This document shows positions 9,758 to 19,986 of a stretch of DNA of 64,000 bases, piece after piece (position 1 is the first letter of the stretch; each line of letters opens with the position of its first letter). The stretch is from Brucella cytisi. GTDB lineage: Bacteria > Pseudomonadota > Alphaproteobacteria > Rhizobiales > Rhizobiaceae. A program made the translations under genes and the position numbers. The notes beneath the pieces are model-generated. The model saw only the letters and a list, made by a program, of their open reading frames with translations, had not been told where the DNA came from and did no database searches. The stretch is from positions 2,332,001 to 2,396,000 of the forward strand of contig JAAVLQ010000001.1 of NCBI GenBank assembly GCA_012103075.1, read 5' to 3'.

Positions 9758-10492
9758 TCAAAGTTTGGCAAACAGCCGGAAAAGTCCGCCTTCATCCGGG
9801 TGGTCTGCAACAAGGGCATTTACCCGCCAGAGCGGCGGCAACCGGTCGGCCACACGGGCAGAAATGCACAAAAACCGCGTTTTTCTCGTCAAAAGGCAGC
9901 GCGATTTCATGCATCGCTTCGACAAAGCGCGTCGCGGCAACGCCTGAATAAAGCATGACCGCGACAAAAGGCGCGCCATGAAGCACGTCCAGAAGTGCTG
10001 ACGCAGAATAAGGAATTGTCTCCGTGTCATAGACATCGGCGACGTGCATATCGAGCCTAGCGGCCCGCATCTCGTCTTCGAACACCGGTTGGCGCACCCG
10101 TCCGGCGAGATAAAGAACACGGGATTGTTCGGGAAGATCGCGCCGCATCGTCGCTGCAAGACGAACCGCATCACCGCCCCCGTCGATCACATGACCGAAC
10201 CCGGCCTTCTGCGCTGCCTGCGCTGTTCCCTGCCCCACGGCAAAGAGCGGCAAGCCAAGAAACGGCTTCAGCCGTTCCGTGTCGATATGGTGAAAGGCAT
10301 TGGCGCTCGTCACGGTCAAAGCAGCAAACGGGCCGTCGGGGAAAGCAAAGGAAAGCGCAACGGTTCGGCTCAGTGGAAGGAGAACCGGCTCATAGCCCCT
10401 CGACGCCAGTTTGGCGGCAGTCTCGAGCCAGCCGGCTGTGGCCGCGTCACCAGAACACGACCAAGAGATGCGATTTGTGCTGGCCCCGCCAA
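9758..10492 (-). CDS. hemD: Uroporphyrinogen-III synthase HemD (two frameshifts)
   Basis: Converts hydroxymethylbilane to uroporphyrinogen III in tetrapyrrole synthesis. About 244 residues. It starts with TTG at 10492, two bases after the hemC stop (LGRVLVTRPQPAG is the family N-terminus). Two errors break it: a missing base near 10427 (AGLETAAKLASRGYEP expected) and an extra T in the run 9880-9884 (EKTRFLCISARVA expected before the real end LFRLFAKL). The order hemC-hemD matches the pathway order. The sequence of this enzyme is poorly conserved, so the call also rests on context. Confidence 0.85.
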
Positions 10493-10494
10493 AT

Positions 10495-11440
10495 CTACTC
10501 CCAGCCCTCGAAGAATTGGGGACCAGCTTTCACGCGCAGATGCTCCGCGGCTTCCGTGCCGATGGCGGCAGCATTCGATGCCGGACCTTCCGTCCTTATC
10601 TCGTGCGCTTCAGACCCGTCCGGCTTCAAAATCATGCCGTGGAAGGAAACCGTATCGCCGTTCACGGTTGCAAGACCGGCAATCGGCGTGCGGCAGGAAC
10701 CGTCAAGGGCAGCTAGAAATGCCCGTTCGCAGGCAAGTGCAATACCGGTCTCGCGATGCGCAAGGGGCGCCAGCAGCGTATCGATACGCGTATCGCCGAT
10801 ACGGGTCTCGATGCCGATGGCACCTTGTCCCGGCGCTGGCGGGAAGCTTTCCGGATCGGCCAAGTCGGTAATGACATCGCCTAGCCCCAGACGCCGCAAC
10901 CCCGCACAGGCGAGAAACGTCCCGTCGACTTCTCCGGCTTCCAGTTTGCGAAGGCGAGTATCGACATTGCCGCGGAAAATCACCACTTGAATGTCGGGAC
11001 GAAGACGGAGGATCAAAGCCTGACGACGCAATGATGACGATCCAACAGTTGCACCCTGCGGCAAATCAAGGAGGCGGGAAGCCGTACGACCGATAAAGGC
11101 ATCGCGCGGATCTTCGCGCTCAAGGAAAACAGAAAGATGCAGACCATCGGGCAGAACCGTCGGCATATCCTTGGTCGAATGGACTGCGAGATCGATTCGA
11201 CCATCCGTCAGCGCCTGCTCGATCTCTTCGGTAAAAAGCCCCTTGCCGCCGATCTCGGAAAGCGCGCGATCCTGAATGCGGTCACCCGCCGTCGACATGG
11301 GAATGATTTCAATAGCTTCTTCCGGCAGACCATGTGCCTCCATAAGGCGACGACGCGTCTCGTAAGCCCTGGGCGAGAGCAAGCTTGCTGCCCCGCGTGC
11401 CTATCTTCAACGTGCCATTCTTTAAGGATGCTGTTTGCAT
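10495..11440 (-). CDS. hemC: Porphobilinogen deaminase HemC (frameshifted)
   Basis: Polymerises four porphobilinogens to hydroxymethylbilane. Signature regions are clear: [44 protein letters not shown] and [11 protein letters not shown], whose Cys carries the dipyrromethane cofactor. The correct start is the ATG at 11440 ([19 protein letters not shown]). An extra base at 11367-11369, inside a CCCTGGG stretch, shifts the frame after SKLALAQ. About 314 residues when corrected, the normal length. It is divergent from tsaD with a 67-base promoter region between them. Confidence 0.95.
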
Positions 11441-11507
11441 ATTGCGCTGTCCATGGTACCGGATTTTTTTTTCAATGAATTATGAGACAGGCAGGGTCTA
11501 ACCGCAA

Positions 11508-12587
11508 ATGCGCATTCTTGGAATAGAAACAAGTTGCGACGAAACAGCCGCCGCAATCGTCGAACGTGACGATCAAGGCGAAGGACGGATTCTGTCCAAT
11601 GTGGTTTTGAGCCAGATCGCCGAGCACGAACCCTATGGCGGTGTGGTGCCGGAAATTGCCGCACGCGCCCATGTCGAAGCGCTGGACCGGCTGGTTGCGC
11701 GCGCGCTCGAAGATGCCGACATGAAGCTTGCCGACGTCGATGCGGTGGCCGCCACGGCAGGACCGGGGCTGATCGGCGGACTGATCGTCGGGCTTATGAC
11801 CGCCAAGGCACTGGCCATGGCGGCACAGAAGCCGTTTTATGCCGTCAACCATCTGGAAGGCCACGCATTGACAGCGCGTCTGACCGACGGCCTGCCGTTT
11901 CCTTATCTGCTGCTGCTCGTTTCCGGCGGTCATACGCAGATGGTGCTGATACGCGGTATTGGCGACTACGAACGCCTCGGCACCACTATTGACGACGCGC
12001 TGGGCGAAGCCTTCGACAAGACGGCAAAGCTTTTGGGTCTACCTTACCCGGGCGGTCCGGCAGTCGAACGTATGGCGCTTCAGGGCAATCCGAAGCGATT
12101 CGCCCTGCCACGACCACTGAAGGGCGAAGCACGGCTCGATTTTTCCTTTTCCGGTCTCAAGACGGCAGTGCGCCAGACGGCAACAGAACTGGTTCCATTG
12201 TCGGATCAGGACGTGGCCGATATTTGCGCCTCTTTCCGGGCTGCAGTCGCCGACACGCTGTCCGACCGGGTGGGCCGGTCACTTGAACGTTTCAGAAACG
12301 AATTTCCCGATTGCGAAACACCGGCGCTTGTCGTTGCGGGCGGGGTCGCGGCCAACAAGACCTTGCGCGCCGCGCTCGAAACTCTTTGCGCCCGGCACGG
12401 TTTCAGCTTCATCGCTCCGCCACTCGATCTGTGCACCGACAATGCTGCAATGATTGCCCGGGCCGGTGCCGAACGGGCCGCAACGGAAGCTCCTGATTCG
12501 CTCAATCTTGCACCGCGCTCGCGCTGGCCGCTTGACGAGAAGTCGGCTCCGCTGATCGGAACCGGACGACGTGGAGCCAAGGCATGA
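11508..12587 (+). CDS. tsaD: tRNA t6A37 threonylcarbamoyltransferase TsaD
   Basis: Transfers the threonylcarbamoyl group to A37 of ANN-decoding tRNAs, working with TsaB, TsaC and TsaE. The 359-residue frame is intact. It opens with the ASKHA fold [13 protein letters not shown] and contains NHLEGH (His115 and His119, metal ligands), LLVSGGHTQ, and [11 protein letters not shown] in the C-terminal lobe. It overlaps the following gpsA by four bases (ATGA), so the two are translationally coupled. Another t6A-pathway enzyme, mtaB, lies at the other end of the window. Confidence 0.97.
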   Translation: MRILGIETSCDETAAAIVERDDQGEGRILSNVVLSQIAEHEPYGGVVPEIAARAHVEALDRLVARALEDADMKLADVDAVAATAGPGLIGGLIVGLMTAKALAMAAQKPFYAVNHLEGHALTARLTDGLPFPYLLLLVSGGHTQMVLIRGIGDYERLGTTIDDALGEAFDKTAKLLGLPYPGGPAVERMALQGNPKRFALPRPLKGEARLDFSFSGLKTAVRQTATELVPLSDQDVADICASFRAAVADTLSDRVGRSLERFRNEFPDCETPALVVAGGVAANKTLRAALETLCARHGFSFIAPPLDLCTDNAAMIARAGAERAATEAPDSLNLAPRSRWPLDEKSAPLIGTGRRGAKA

Positions 12588-13573
12588 GCGAAAAGACTAG
12601 CAAGATTGCTATTCTGGGAGGCGGCGCACGGGGCACGGCCCTTGCGGCCATGGCATGCAGCAGCGGCCATGATACATGGCTATATGCCCGCGACGAGGCG
12701 ATGGTCGAAGCCATCAACCGGACACACCGCAATCCGCGCTATCTGAACGAGATCGAACTTCCCGGCGCTATAAATGCAAGCACGGACGTGGCTGCTGTCG
12801 CCGAACATGCGGATGCCGTTCTGGCCGTCATTCCCGCGCAGGCCATGCGCGCCGGGCTTTCGCAGTTGAGCAGTCTTATTCCGCAAACCGCACCCGTCGT
12901 GCTCTGCGCGAAAGGGATCGAACGCAGCACCGGACGGCTGATGTCGGAAATCGTAGCCGAAGTTCTGCCGAACCATCGGATCGCAGCATTATCCGGTCCG
13001 AGTTTTGCAACAGACGTCGCCAGAGGGCTTCCGACCGCTGTGACGGTTGCCTGCGAGGAAGCAGCAATTGCCGATCGGCTCGCAGCACTTCTGTCCGGGC
13101 CAGCCTTCCGATGCTATTCGACAACCGATCTCAAAGGGGTCGAAATCGGCGGTGCTTTGAAAAATGTCCTCGCTATTGCTGCCGGTGCTGCCGTCGGGCG
13201 CGGGTTCGGCGCAAGCGCGCAGGCCGCTCTCGTCACGCGCGGGTTTGCGGAACTCCGCCGTATCGGTCAGGCCATGGGTGCCAGACCCGAAACCATCATG
13301 GGGCTTTCCGGCCTTGGCGATCTGATGCTGACCTGCTCTTCGTCGCAGTCACGCAATTACTCCTACGGGCTGGCACTCGGACGGGGCGAAGACCTGACCA
13401 ATCGGCCGCTTGCCGAAGGCGTGGCGACCGCACCGATTGCCGCCGAACTATGCCGCAAACATGCTATCTCCGCACCCATCATCGATGCGACGGGTGCGCT
13501 GCTTGACGGCACCATCACCATTGACGAAGCCGTGACGGCTCTGCTCAACCGACCACTCAAGACCGAGGACTAG
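12584..13573 (+). CDS. gpsA: Glycerol-3-phosphate dehydrogenase [NAD(P)+]
   Basis: Reduces dihydroxyacetone phosphate to sn-glycerol-3-phosphate for phospholipid synthesis. Intact, 329 residues. The Rossmann motif is [13 protein letters not shown] near the start; the substrate region includes [14 protein letters not shown] and the catalytic lysine in [13 protein letters not shown]; the C-terminal helical domain contains [13 protein letters not shown]. The start overlaps the tsaD stop. The stop is followed at once by a palindromic repeat. Confidence 0.97.
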   Translation: MSEKTSKIAILGGGARGTALAAMACSSGHDTWLYARDEAMVEAINRTHRNPRYLNEIELPGAINASTDVAAVAEHADAVLAVIPAQAMRAGLSQLSSLIPQTAPVVLCAKGIERSTGRLMSEIVAEVLPNHRIAALSGPSFATDVARGLPTAVTVACEEAAIADRLAALLSGPAFRCYSTTDLKGVEIGGALKNVLAIAAGAAVGRGFGASAQAALVTRGFAELRRIGQAMGARPETIMGLSGLGDLMLTCSSSQSRNYSYGLALGRGEDLTNRPLAEGVATAPIAAELCRKHAISAPIIDATGALLDGTITIDEAVTALLNRPLKTED

Positions 13574-13620
13574 AGCGTGATCCCGAAAGTGGGAACCGGT
13601 TTTCGGACAAGATCATGCTC
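13573..13620. repeat. Palindromic repeat, copy A
   Basis: About 48 bp. The outer arms are GAGCGTGATC and GATCATGCTC (one mismatch), the inner arms CCGAAA and TTTTCGG, around the core GGGAACCGGTTT. This is the classic small palindromic element of rhizobial and Brucella genomes. A second copy of the family lies in the opposite orientation at 14380-14429. Confidence 0.8.
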
Positions 13621-13641
13621 GAACGGAAAGGATAATTGACA

Positions 13642-13932
13642 ATGCTTTTTGCTCTTCTGTGCAACGACAAGCCGGACCATCTGCAAGTGCGCCTCGATAC
13701 GCGCCCTGCACATCTCGACTATCTCAAGGGTCTTGGTGACGGGTTGAAGTTCGCAGGCCCATTCCTCGGTGAAGACGGCAAGCCAAACGGCAGTCTGGTC
13801 GTTGTCGAAGCTGCCGACAAGGCCGCAGCAGAAAAGATCGCTGCCAACGATCCTTACGCACTGGCAGGCCTGTTTCAGAACGTAACCGTGCGTCCGTGGA
13901 ATTGGGCGATCAACAATCCCGCCAACGCTTGA
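13642..13932 (+). CDS. YciI-family protein
   Basis: Intact, 96 residues, a small ferredoxin-like alpha-beta protein of the YciI/YCII family. The usual features are visible: RPAHLDYLKGLGDGLKFAGPF near the N-terminus, with the conserved His/Asp, and DPYALAGLFQNVTVRPWNW near the end. The function is unknown; some relatives are fused to dehydrogenases or sigma factors. I chose ATG 13642 over a TTG two codons upstream because AAAGGA is spaced well from it. The EVE-domain gene starts 12 bases after its stop, so the two are likely co-transcribed. Confidence 0.9.
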   Translation: MLFALLCNDKPDHLQVRLDTRPAHLDYLKGLGDGLKFAGPFLGEDGKPNGSLVVVEAADKAAAEKIAANDPYALAGLFQNVTVRPWNWAINNPANA

Positions 13933-13944
13933 GGCTCATGACTG

Positions 13945-14381
13945 ATGGCTTACTGGCTGTTCAAATCCGAACCGTTCAAATGGTCATGGGAAATGCAGAA
14001 AGCCCGTGGCGAAAAAAAAGGCGACAATGGGATGGTGTGCGCAATTATCTGGCGCGTAACAACATGCGCGCCATGAAACTGGGTGACAAGGGCTTCTTCT
14101 ATCATTCCAATGAAGGGCTGGAAGTCGTCGGCATCGTCGAGGTCTGTGCCCCGGCGCATCATGACAGCACGACGGACGATCCGCGCTGGGAATGCGTGGA
14201 TATCAGAGCTGTGCGCGACATGCCGAAGCCGGTAACGCTGAAAGATGTGAAAGCCAATCCGAAGCTAGAGAAGATGGCGCTCGTCACCTCGATGCGTCTT
14301 TCGGTGCAGCCAGTGACGGAAGATGAATGGATCGAAGTCTGCCGCATGGGCGGACTGGACGCAAAGAGCGCTTTGGCATGA
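13945..14381 (+). CDS. EVE-domain protein (frameshifted)
   Basis: About 145 residues after correction. It begins MAYWLFKSEPFKWSWEMQ, the hallmark of EVE domains, which are PUA-like modules related to YTH readers and thought to recognise modified bases in nucleic acid. As written the frame is lost around an eight-A run and GGCGAC at 14012-14026; adding one base gives QWDGVRNYLARNNM, and the rest (GFFYHSNEGLEVVGIVEV) fits. The stop codon overlaps the edge of palindromic repeat copy B. The pairing with YciI is common in alphaproteobacteria. Confidence 0.88.
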
Positions 14382-14429
14382 GCATGTCAGCATCCCCAAA
14401 CCGGTTCCCCCTTTAGGGGAGACATGCTC
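14380..14429. repeat. Palindromic repeat, copy B (inverted relative to copy A)
   Basis: Outer arms GAGCATGTC (14380-14388) and GACATGCTC (14421-14429). The core AAACCGGTTCCC is the reverse complement of the copy A core, so the two copies face each other across the YciI/EVE gene pair. It ends two bases before the methyltransferase start codon. Confidence 0.75.
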
Positions 14430-14431
14430 TG

Positions 14432-15090
14432 ATGCTCGATCCGGCACATAAAAGCGCGCGTGATTTCATTCTGGCCAATACCAGCCTGCAAGCGCCGCCG
14501 CACGTGCCGGAAATTCGTCTGCATCTGGCCGATGAAGCGCACGACCTCTGGCACAAGACCGAGGAAGAGCTTGCTACAATCGGCCTGCCACCGCCCTTCT
14601 GGGCTTTCGCCCGGGCTGGTGGTCAGGGTGTGGCCCGCTATATACTGGATCATCCCGAAACAGTGAAAAACAAGACGGTACTCGATTTCGCATCCGGTTC
14701 CGGCCTTGTCGCCATTGCCGCCATGCAGGCAGGCGCATCAAGCGTGCTGGCGTCGGACATCGACCCCTTCGCGCTTCCCGCCATCGCGATCAATGCATCA
14801 GCCAATGGTGTGTCGGTTGCTCCCTCTCTGGATGATCTCATCGGCAATGACGATGGTTGGGATGTGATCCCGGCAGGCGATGTCTTTTATGAAAAGCCGC
14901 TCGCCGAGCGGCTTATTCCCCGGTTTTCAAAACTTGCCGAACGTGCCCCCCCCGTATTGTCGTCGGCGATCCGGGACGCGCCTATCTACCGAAAGACCGG
15001 CTGCAGCAACTTGCCGTCTATACCGTGCCTGTCACCCGCGCCCTTGAAGACGCTGAAGTGAAGCGAACGACCGTCTGGGCGTTTATTTAA
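14432..15090 (+). CDS. Class I SAM-dependent methyltransferase, PrmA/ETFB-KMT-like (frameshifted)
   Basis: About 219 residues. The SAM-binding motif I is VLDFASGSGLVAIAAMQAG, followed by the acidic residue in ASDIDPFA. The layout matches the protein lysine methyltransferase group that includes PrmA and electron-transfer-flavoprotein methyltransferase; an exact substrate cannot be named. The end is broken by a C-run of eight bases at 14946-14953; one more C gives RIVVVGDPGRAYLPKDRLQQ, closing in VWAFI at 15090. It overlaps the convergent EamA gene by four bases. Confidence 0.85.
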
Positions 15091-15957
15091 GCAAATTTCT
15101 TCGCACCCGCCACACACACGACGACCACCGCCGCCGTCGCGACCATACCCATGCTGACGGGTTCCCCGCAATACCGGCAGCCAGCATAAGGCCAAAGAAG
15201 GGCTGGAGAAGCTGTAACTGACCGACAGTGGCGGCACCGCCCTGCGCAAGGCCGCGATACCAGAAGAAGAAGCCGATCAGCATCGAAAACAGCGAGACAT
15301 AGCCGAGGCTTATCCGGGCTGGCGTGCCGATGCCCGCCCATGTCTCCGGACGCGTCACGACACTTAGCGGCAGCATGACCGGCAGCGAGAACACCAGCGC
15401 CCAGCAGATAACCTGCCAGCCGCCGAGCCTGCGCGAAAGCTGCGCGCCTTCGGCATAGCCCAGACCGCAGACGATAACGGCAGCGAGCATCAACACGTCA
15501 CCCAGAAGCGTGGACTGGCTTCCCTGCCCATAGGCATAGGAAGCGACAATGAGGCTTCCGACCACTGAAAACAGCCAGAACATCGGGCGCGGATGCTCAC
15601 CACCGCGCAGGACAGCGAAGATTGCCGTGGCGAGCGGCAGCAGTCCGATAAAGACAATCGCATGGGCGGATGTCATGTGCTGAAGGGCAAGCCCCGTCAG
15701 AAGCGGGAAACCGACGACCACGCCAAGCGCCACCACAATCAACGAGATGGCGTCGTTACGCCGGGGAAAAGGTTCCCGAAACGCCAGCAGAAGCGCCATG
15801 CCAAGCAGTCCCGCGATAGACGCTCGCGCCATTGTCAGAAACGTCGGATCGATATCGATCACCGCCAGCCGCGTTGCCGGCAGCGAGCCGGAAAAAATCA
15901 ATACGCCCAAAACCCGTTGACCCATCCGGCGGTCTTATTCCCAACATTCTCACGCAT
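15087..15957 (-). CDS. EamA/DMT-family transporter (two frameshifts)
   Basis: About 290 residues with ten predicted membrane helices in two EamA repeats. As written both ends are out of frame. Near 15915 one base is missing (the true start is ATG 15957, MRENVGNKTAGWVNG, leading into GVLIFSGSLPATRLAV). Near 15165 one G is missing (AGIAGEPVSMGMVATAAVV expected, ending AGAKKFA). The family exports amino acids or other metabolites. It is divergent from the MocR regulator 127 bases away, a very common pairing in which the regulator controls the transporter. Confidence 0.88.
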
Positions 15958-16058
15958 AGTGTCTTTTCGACTTTCTCTAAAATCGTATAAGGATTCGTGA
16001 GACAATGCCGCGGAACTGCCCGAATAATCAGAGACAGTTTCGGGACAATTCTGGCAAA

Positions 16059-16084
16059 CTGTACTGGTACAAGGGATAGTACAG
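16059..16084. promoter_or_regulatory. Operator-like inverted repeat between EamA and MocR genes
   Basis: Arms CTGTACT (16059-16065) and AGTACAG (16078-16084) lie just before the MocR start codon, in the short divergent promoter region. A further GGTACA lies between the arms. MocR-type regulators often bind GTAC-containing repeats beside transporter genes. The site is visible; its use as an operator is inferred. Confidence 0.55.
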
Positions 16085-17576
16085 ATGATTTCGACGGGCC
16101 TTCTGCGCAGCCTCGAAGCTGTGGAAGCTGCTTACGCAAGCGGAGAAATCGAGCGTGGCGATGAAAACGCCACCGCCGACAGGACCCCACTCGTTGAAAA
16201 GGTGATGGGCATTATTCGCGGACGCATTACGGCGATGAGCCTCGCGCCGGGTGCACGACTACCTTCCATCCGTCGCCTCGCAGAAGCGATGAATGTCTCG
16301 AAATCCACTATCGTCGAAGCCTATGACAGGCTGGTGGCGGAAGGCATAATCCAGTCGCGCCGCGGGGCCGGTTTCTATGTTTCTGAGCGCGCTCGCCAGC
16401 CATTTTCGCTGGCCACCAACACACAGCACAAGGAACGCCAGATCGATCCTCTCTGGGTCATGCGACAGTCACTTGAGGCAGACGACACCGCACTTAAACC
16501 GGGGTGCGGATGGCTACCCGACACGTGGCTTCCACAGGAAGCGATCCGCCGGGCGATGCGCGCGGTTGCTCGCGACGAGGGGAGCAATATTGCCACCTAT
16601 GGCGAACCGCTCGGTTTCCGCCCCTGCGCCAGCACCTTGCTCACCGACTCGGTGAACAAGGCATCGACGTTTCGAGCGGAGAAATATTGTTGGCCGATTC
16701 CGGCACGCAGGCCATCGACCTGATCTGCCGTTATCTGCTGCAACCGGGCGATACGGTTCTGGTCGATGATCCCTGCTACTTCAACTTTCAGGCCGTGCTT
16801 CTGACACACCGTGTAAAACTGGTCGGCGTGCCCTATACCCATACCGGCCCGGACCTCGAAGCCTTTGCGAGAGCAGCCAGCGAACACGCGCCGAAACTCT
16901 ATATATCCAATGCCGGATTGCATAACCCGACCGGCGGTTCGATGACGCCAGCCACGGCCCACCGGCTGCTGAAGCTTGCCGAAGCGCATGGCGTCACGCT
17001 GGTCGAAGACAATATCTTCGGCGACTTCCACCCCTCGCCTACCCGCTTCTTGCCGAACTGGACGGGTTCGACCGCGTCCTGCATGTTGGCAGTTTCTCCA
17101 AGACACTGTCTGCTGCAGCCCGCGTCGGCTATATCGCCGGACGTCGCGACTGGATCGACGGGCTGACCGACCTGAAGCTCGCCACCAGCTTCGGGGGCAA
17201 TGTGTTGTCGCAACAGATTGTGCATGCGCTTTTGACCGATGGTGCCTATCGCCGCCACGTCGACAGCCTGCGCGCCAAACTGGCCGATGCGATGACGCTC
17301 ATCGCCAGCCGCCTGAAGGCAGAGGGCCTCACGCTGTGGACCGAGCCGCAAGGCGGCATGTTTCTATGGGCCGAATTGCCGGCTGGGCTGGACTCCGGCC
17401 AGCTTGCGCGGCATGCTCTGGACAAAGGCGTCGTGCTTGCGCCCGGCAATGTCTTCAGCCCGTCACATACAGCCAGCCGTTTCCTGCGCTTCAACGTTGC
17501 GCAATCGCTGGAGCCGTACATTTTCGCTGTGCTGCGCGATGCGATGAGAGACGCGCGCACCAAAATCGACAGCTGA
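16085..17576 (+). CDS. MocR-type GntR regulator with aminotransferase domain (two frameshifts)
   Basis: About 497 residues. The N-terminal winged helix of the GntR family (LPSIRRLAEAMNVSKSTIVE, about residues 45-110) is fused to a fold-type I aminotransferase domain. The PLP-binding lysine is in GSFSKTLSAAARVGYIAG. Two bases are missing, each in a C-run: near 16621 (PLRQHLAHRLGEQG expected) and near 17042 (PLLAELDGFDRVLHVG expected). MocR proteins sense amino acids or PLP derivatives. The neighbouring divergent EamA transporter is the likely target. The true effector is unknown. Confidence 0.9.
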
Positions 17577-17664
17577 AAAACTCCCTCAACATTAGCACTC
17601 CCGTATCGAAAACAATTTCAAGCAAAAGAGACACAGTCATCTAGACGGCTGCGGTTATACTCCT

Positions 17665-17789
17665 GCGACATGTCTTTGGAGGAGACATCGCGCATTTCTT
17701 CGTCAGTTCGGTGTCGAAAGACATGCCGTCATGACGATCCAGCGCAGGGAGAACGGAGAGAGCAGGCTGGCGTTATGTTCGCGCCTGCT
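17665..17789 (+). promoter_or_regulatory. Structured leader of the purine permease (riboswitch candidate)
   Basis: Three hairpins precede the permease. The first, 17665-17691, pairs ATGTCT with AGACAT around a seven-base loop and extends with GCG/CGC. The second, about 17699-17740, has outer arms TCGTCA/TGACGA enclosing TGTC-GAAA-GACA, a GNRA-type loop. The third, 17761-17789, pairs AGCAGGC with GCCTGCT and inner GCG with CGC. The ribosome-binding GGAGGGAG follows directly. The arrangement fits control of translation initiation, but I cannot match it to a known class. Confidence 0.4.
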
Positions 17790-17803
17790 GGGAGGGAGTA
17801 GCA

Positions 17804-19293
17804 TTGAATACGCACCAGTCCGGGGCGGATACGCTTTCGCGTCCCGAAGATGAAAAACTAACTGTCGCCGCCAATCTGGCATATGGTTTTCAGCATGTGC
17901 TGACCATGTATGGGGGCATCGTGGCAGTTCCGCTGATCATCGGTCAGGCGGCTGGTCTCAGCTCAACCGAAATCGGCCTCTTGATCACCGCATCGCTTTT
18001 TGCCGGTGGCGTTGCGACCGTCTTGCAAACCGTCGGCATACCGTTTTTCGGCTGCCAGCTACCTCTGGTCGGGGCGTCTCTCTTTTTCGGGCGTTGCCAC
18101 CATGGTGGCCATCGTCACATCGAGCCAGACCGGTGAAGCGGGCTTACAGGTCGTGCTGGGAGCCGTCATTGCGGCAGCCGTCATCGGCCTTATCATCACG
18201 CCGATATTCTCACGCATCACGCGTTTCTTTCCGCCGCTCGTCACCGGTATCGTCATCACCACCATCGGCCTGACGCTGATGCCTGTTGCGGCGCGGTGGG
18301 CAATGGGCGGAGACAGCAACAGCCCTGAATTCGGCAGCATGGCCAATATCGGTCTTGCAGGCCTCACACTAGTCATCGTGCTCATTCTCAGCAAGATGGG
18401 CAATGCCACGATTTCGCGACTTTCGATTCTGCTCGCGATGGTCATCGGAACCTTTATCGCCCGGGCGCTCGGCATGACCGATTTTTCGCGGGTGAGCGAA
18501 GGTTCAATGGTGGCGCTGCCGGAAATTTTCCACTTCGGCATGCCGGTATTCAGCCTCGCCGCAACGCTCTCTATGTTCATTGTGATCATGGTCACGCTCG
18601 TCGAGACTTCCGCCGATATTCTGGCGGTCGGTGAAATCCTCGGTACGAAAGTGGATTCTCGACGTCTCGCCAATGGTCTACGCGCGGATATGCTTTCAAG
18701 TATCCTGTCGCCGGTTGTCGGTTCCTTTACGCAAAGCGCCTTCGCCCAGAATGTCGGCCTTGTCGCAGTGACAGGCGTAAAGAGCCGTTATGTCGTGGCA
18801 ACTGGTGGCCTGATCCTCATCACGCTCGGCCTCCTGCCGGTGATGGGTCGGGTGATTGCCTGCGTTCCTCCGGCAGTTCTGGGTGGAGCGGGTATCGTCC
18901 TGTTCGGCACGGTGGCTGCAAGCGGCATCCGCACACTCGCCAAAGTGGACTACGAGAACAATATCAATCTCATCATCGTGGCGACCTCGATCGGCTTCGG
19001 TATGATCCCGATCGCCGCACCCCAGTTCTATCATAACTTTCCGACACGGGTTTGAAACCATCTTCCACTCCGGCATCAGCTCGGCAGCGTTGATGGCCAT
19101 TGCGCTCAACCTGATGTTCAATGAAATCAAATTGGGCAACAGCAACCAGATGTCAGTCTTCGCGGAAGGTACGGAACGCATCATCCGCCATCACAACATC
19201 TCGGAGCTGCATGACGGAGATTATTTCCTGAACGGCAAGCTCTACGATGCCAAAGGCAATGAAGTCAGGGTCGTTGCTGCTGCCGCACACTGA
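17804..19293 (+). CDS. NCS2-family xanthine/uric acid permease (two frameshifts)
   Basis: A nucleobase:cation symporter-2 of about 496 residues with some 14 membrane segments. Signature regions are ETSADILAVGEI (the Glu of transmembrane segment 8) and the NCS2 motif SAFAQNVGLVAVTGVKSRYV. The first motif is closer to xanthine/urate than uracil carriers; the substrate is inferred. It starts with TTG behind GGAGGGAG. Frame errors lie near 18070 (PLVQGVSFSGVATM expected where CTGGTCGGGG stands) and near 19050 (an extra C before GGGTTTGAA). The C-terminus is cytoplasmic and ends VRVVAAAAH. Confidence 0.9.
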
Positions 19294-19298
19294 GACGA

Positions 19299-19843
19299 TT
19301 ATCTCAGGACACGGATCATGGTTCGGTCCGTCAGATGAGGCAGGAGGCGCGCCATGTCGGCGCGCCTCAATGCTATGCAGCCTTCTGTGGGCGTATAGCC
19401 GGGTCTGGCAAGGTGAAAGAAGATTGCACTGCCGCATCCGCGACGGCGCGGCGCAATATTCCAGTCCATGACAATGCAGACATCATAAAGATCATCACGC
19501 CGCCACATATCCTCGTGACTTGCCGCATAAGGCAGCCTTACCGGGCGGTTGTAATTGGCGTCAGACGATGCATCACACCAGCCATCCAGACGGCGGACAC
19601 GCCCGAGCGGTAACCGCGATGACGGCAGCACACCCTTGTCGCCGCGGCGGTATCCATAGAGCAGCCGCATGGTCGCCAGAGGCGTTGCTCCGTCACCTTC
19701 GCGCTTGAAAGCGCTGATTCCCCCTTGCCAAGAGCGCATTCCAGCACCAGATTGCCGGCAACAAGCAAGCCGCGAGTCTTGTGGCCCGGTTTGGCCCGCA
19801 CATCGATAATGCCAATTCCTCGGCTAATTTCGTATCTGGCCAA
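19299..19843 (-). CDS. L,D-transpeptidase, YkuD family (frameshifted)
   Basis: About 181 residues. The catalytic YkuD motif reads HLARPGYTPTEGCIAL, with the active-site Cys. L,D-transpeptidases make 3-3 crosslinks in peptidoglycan or attach outer-membrane proteins to it. No signal peptide is obvious on this short form. It starts with TTG at 19843 behind GGAGG. One G is missing in the G-run near 19725 (LGKGGISAFKREGDGATP expected). It is convergent with the permease (six bases between stops) and divergent from the response regulator. Confidence 0.88.
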
Positions 19844-19986
19844 GCCCCCGCCTCCGTGTCATGCATGTTTCAAACCGTTGTCGGCGAGAGCAAAAATCTC
19901 TTTCGCGTTTCGCCGCTTCAACTTGTCTCCATTAAATGTCATAAAACACCAAGAGCCATTTAAATCAAAGAGTAACGAGGACAGGC

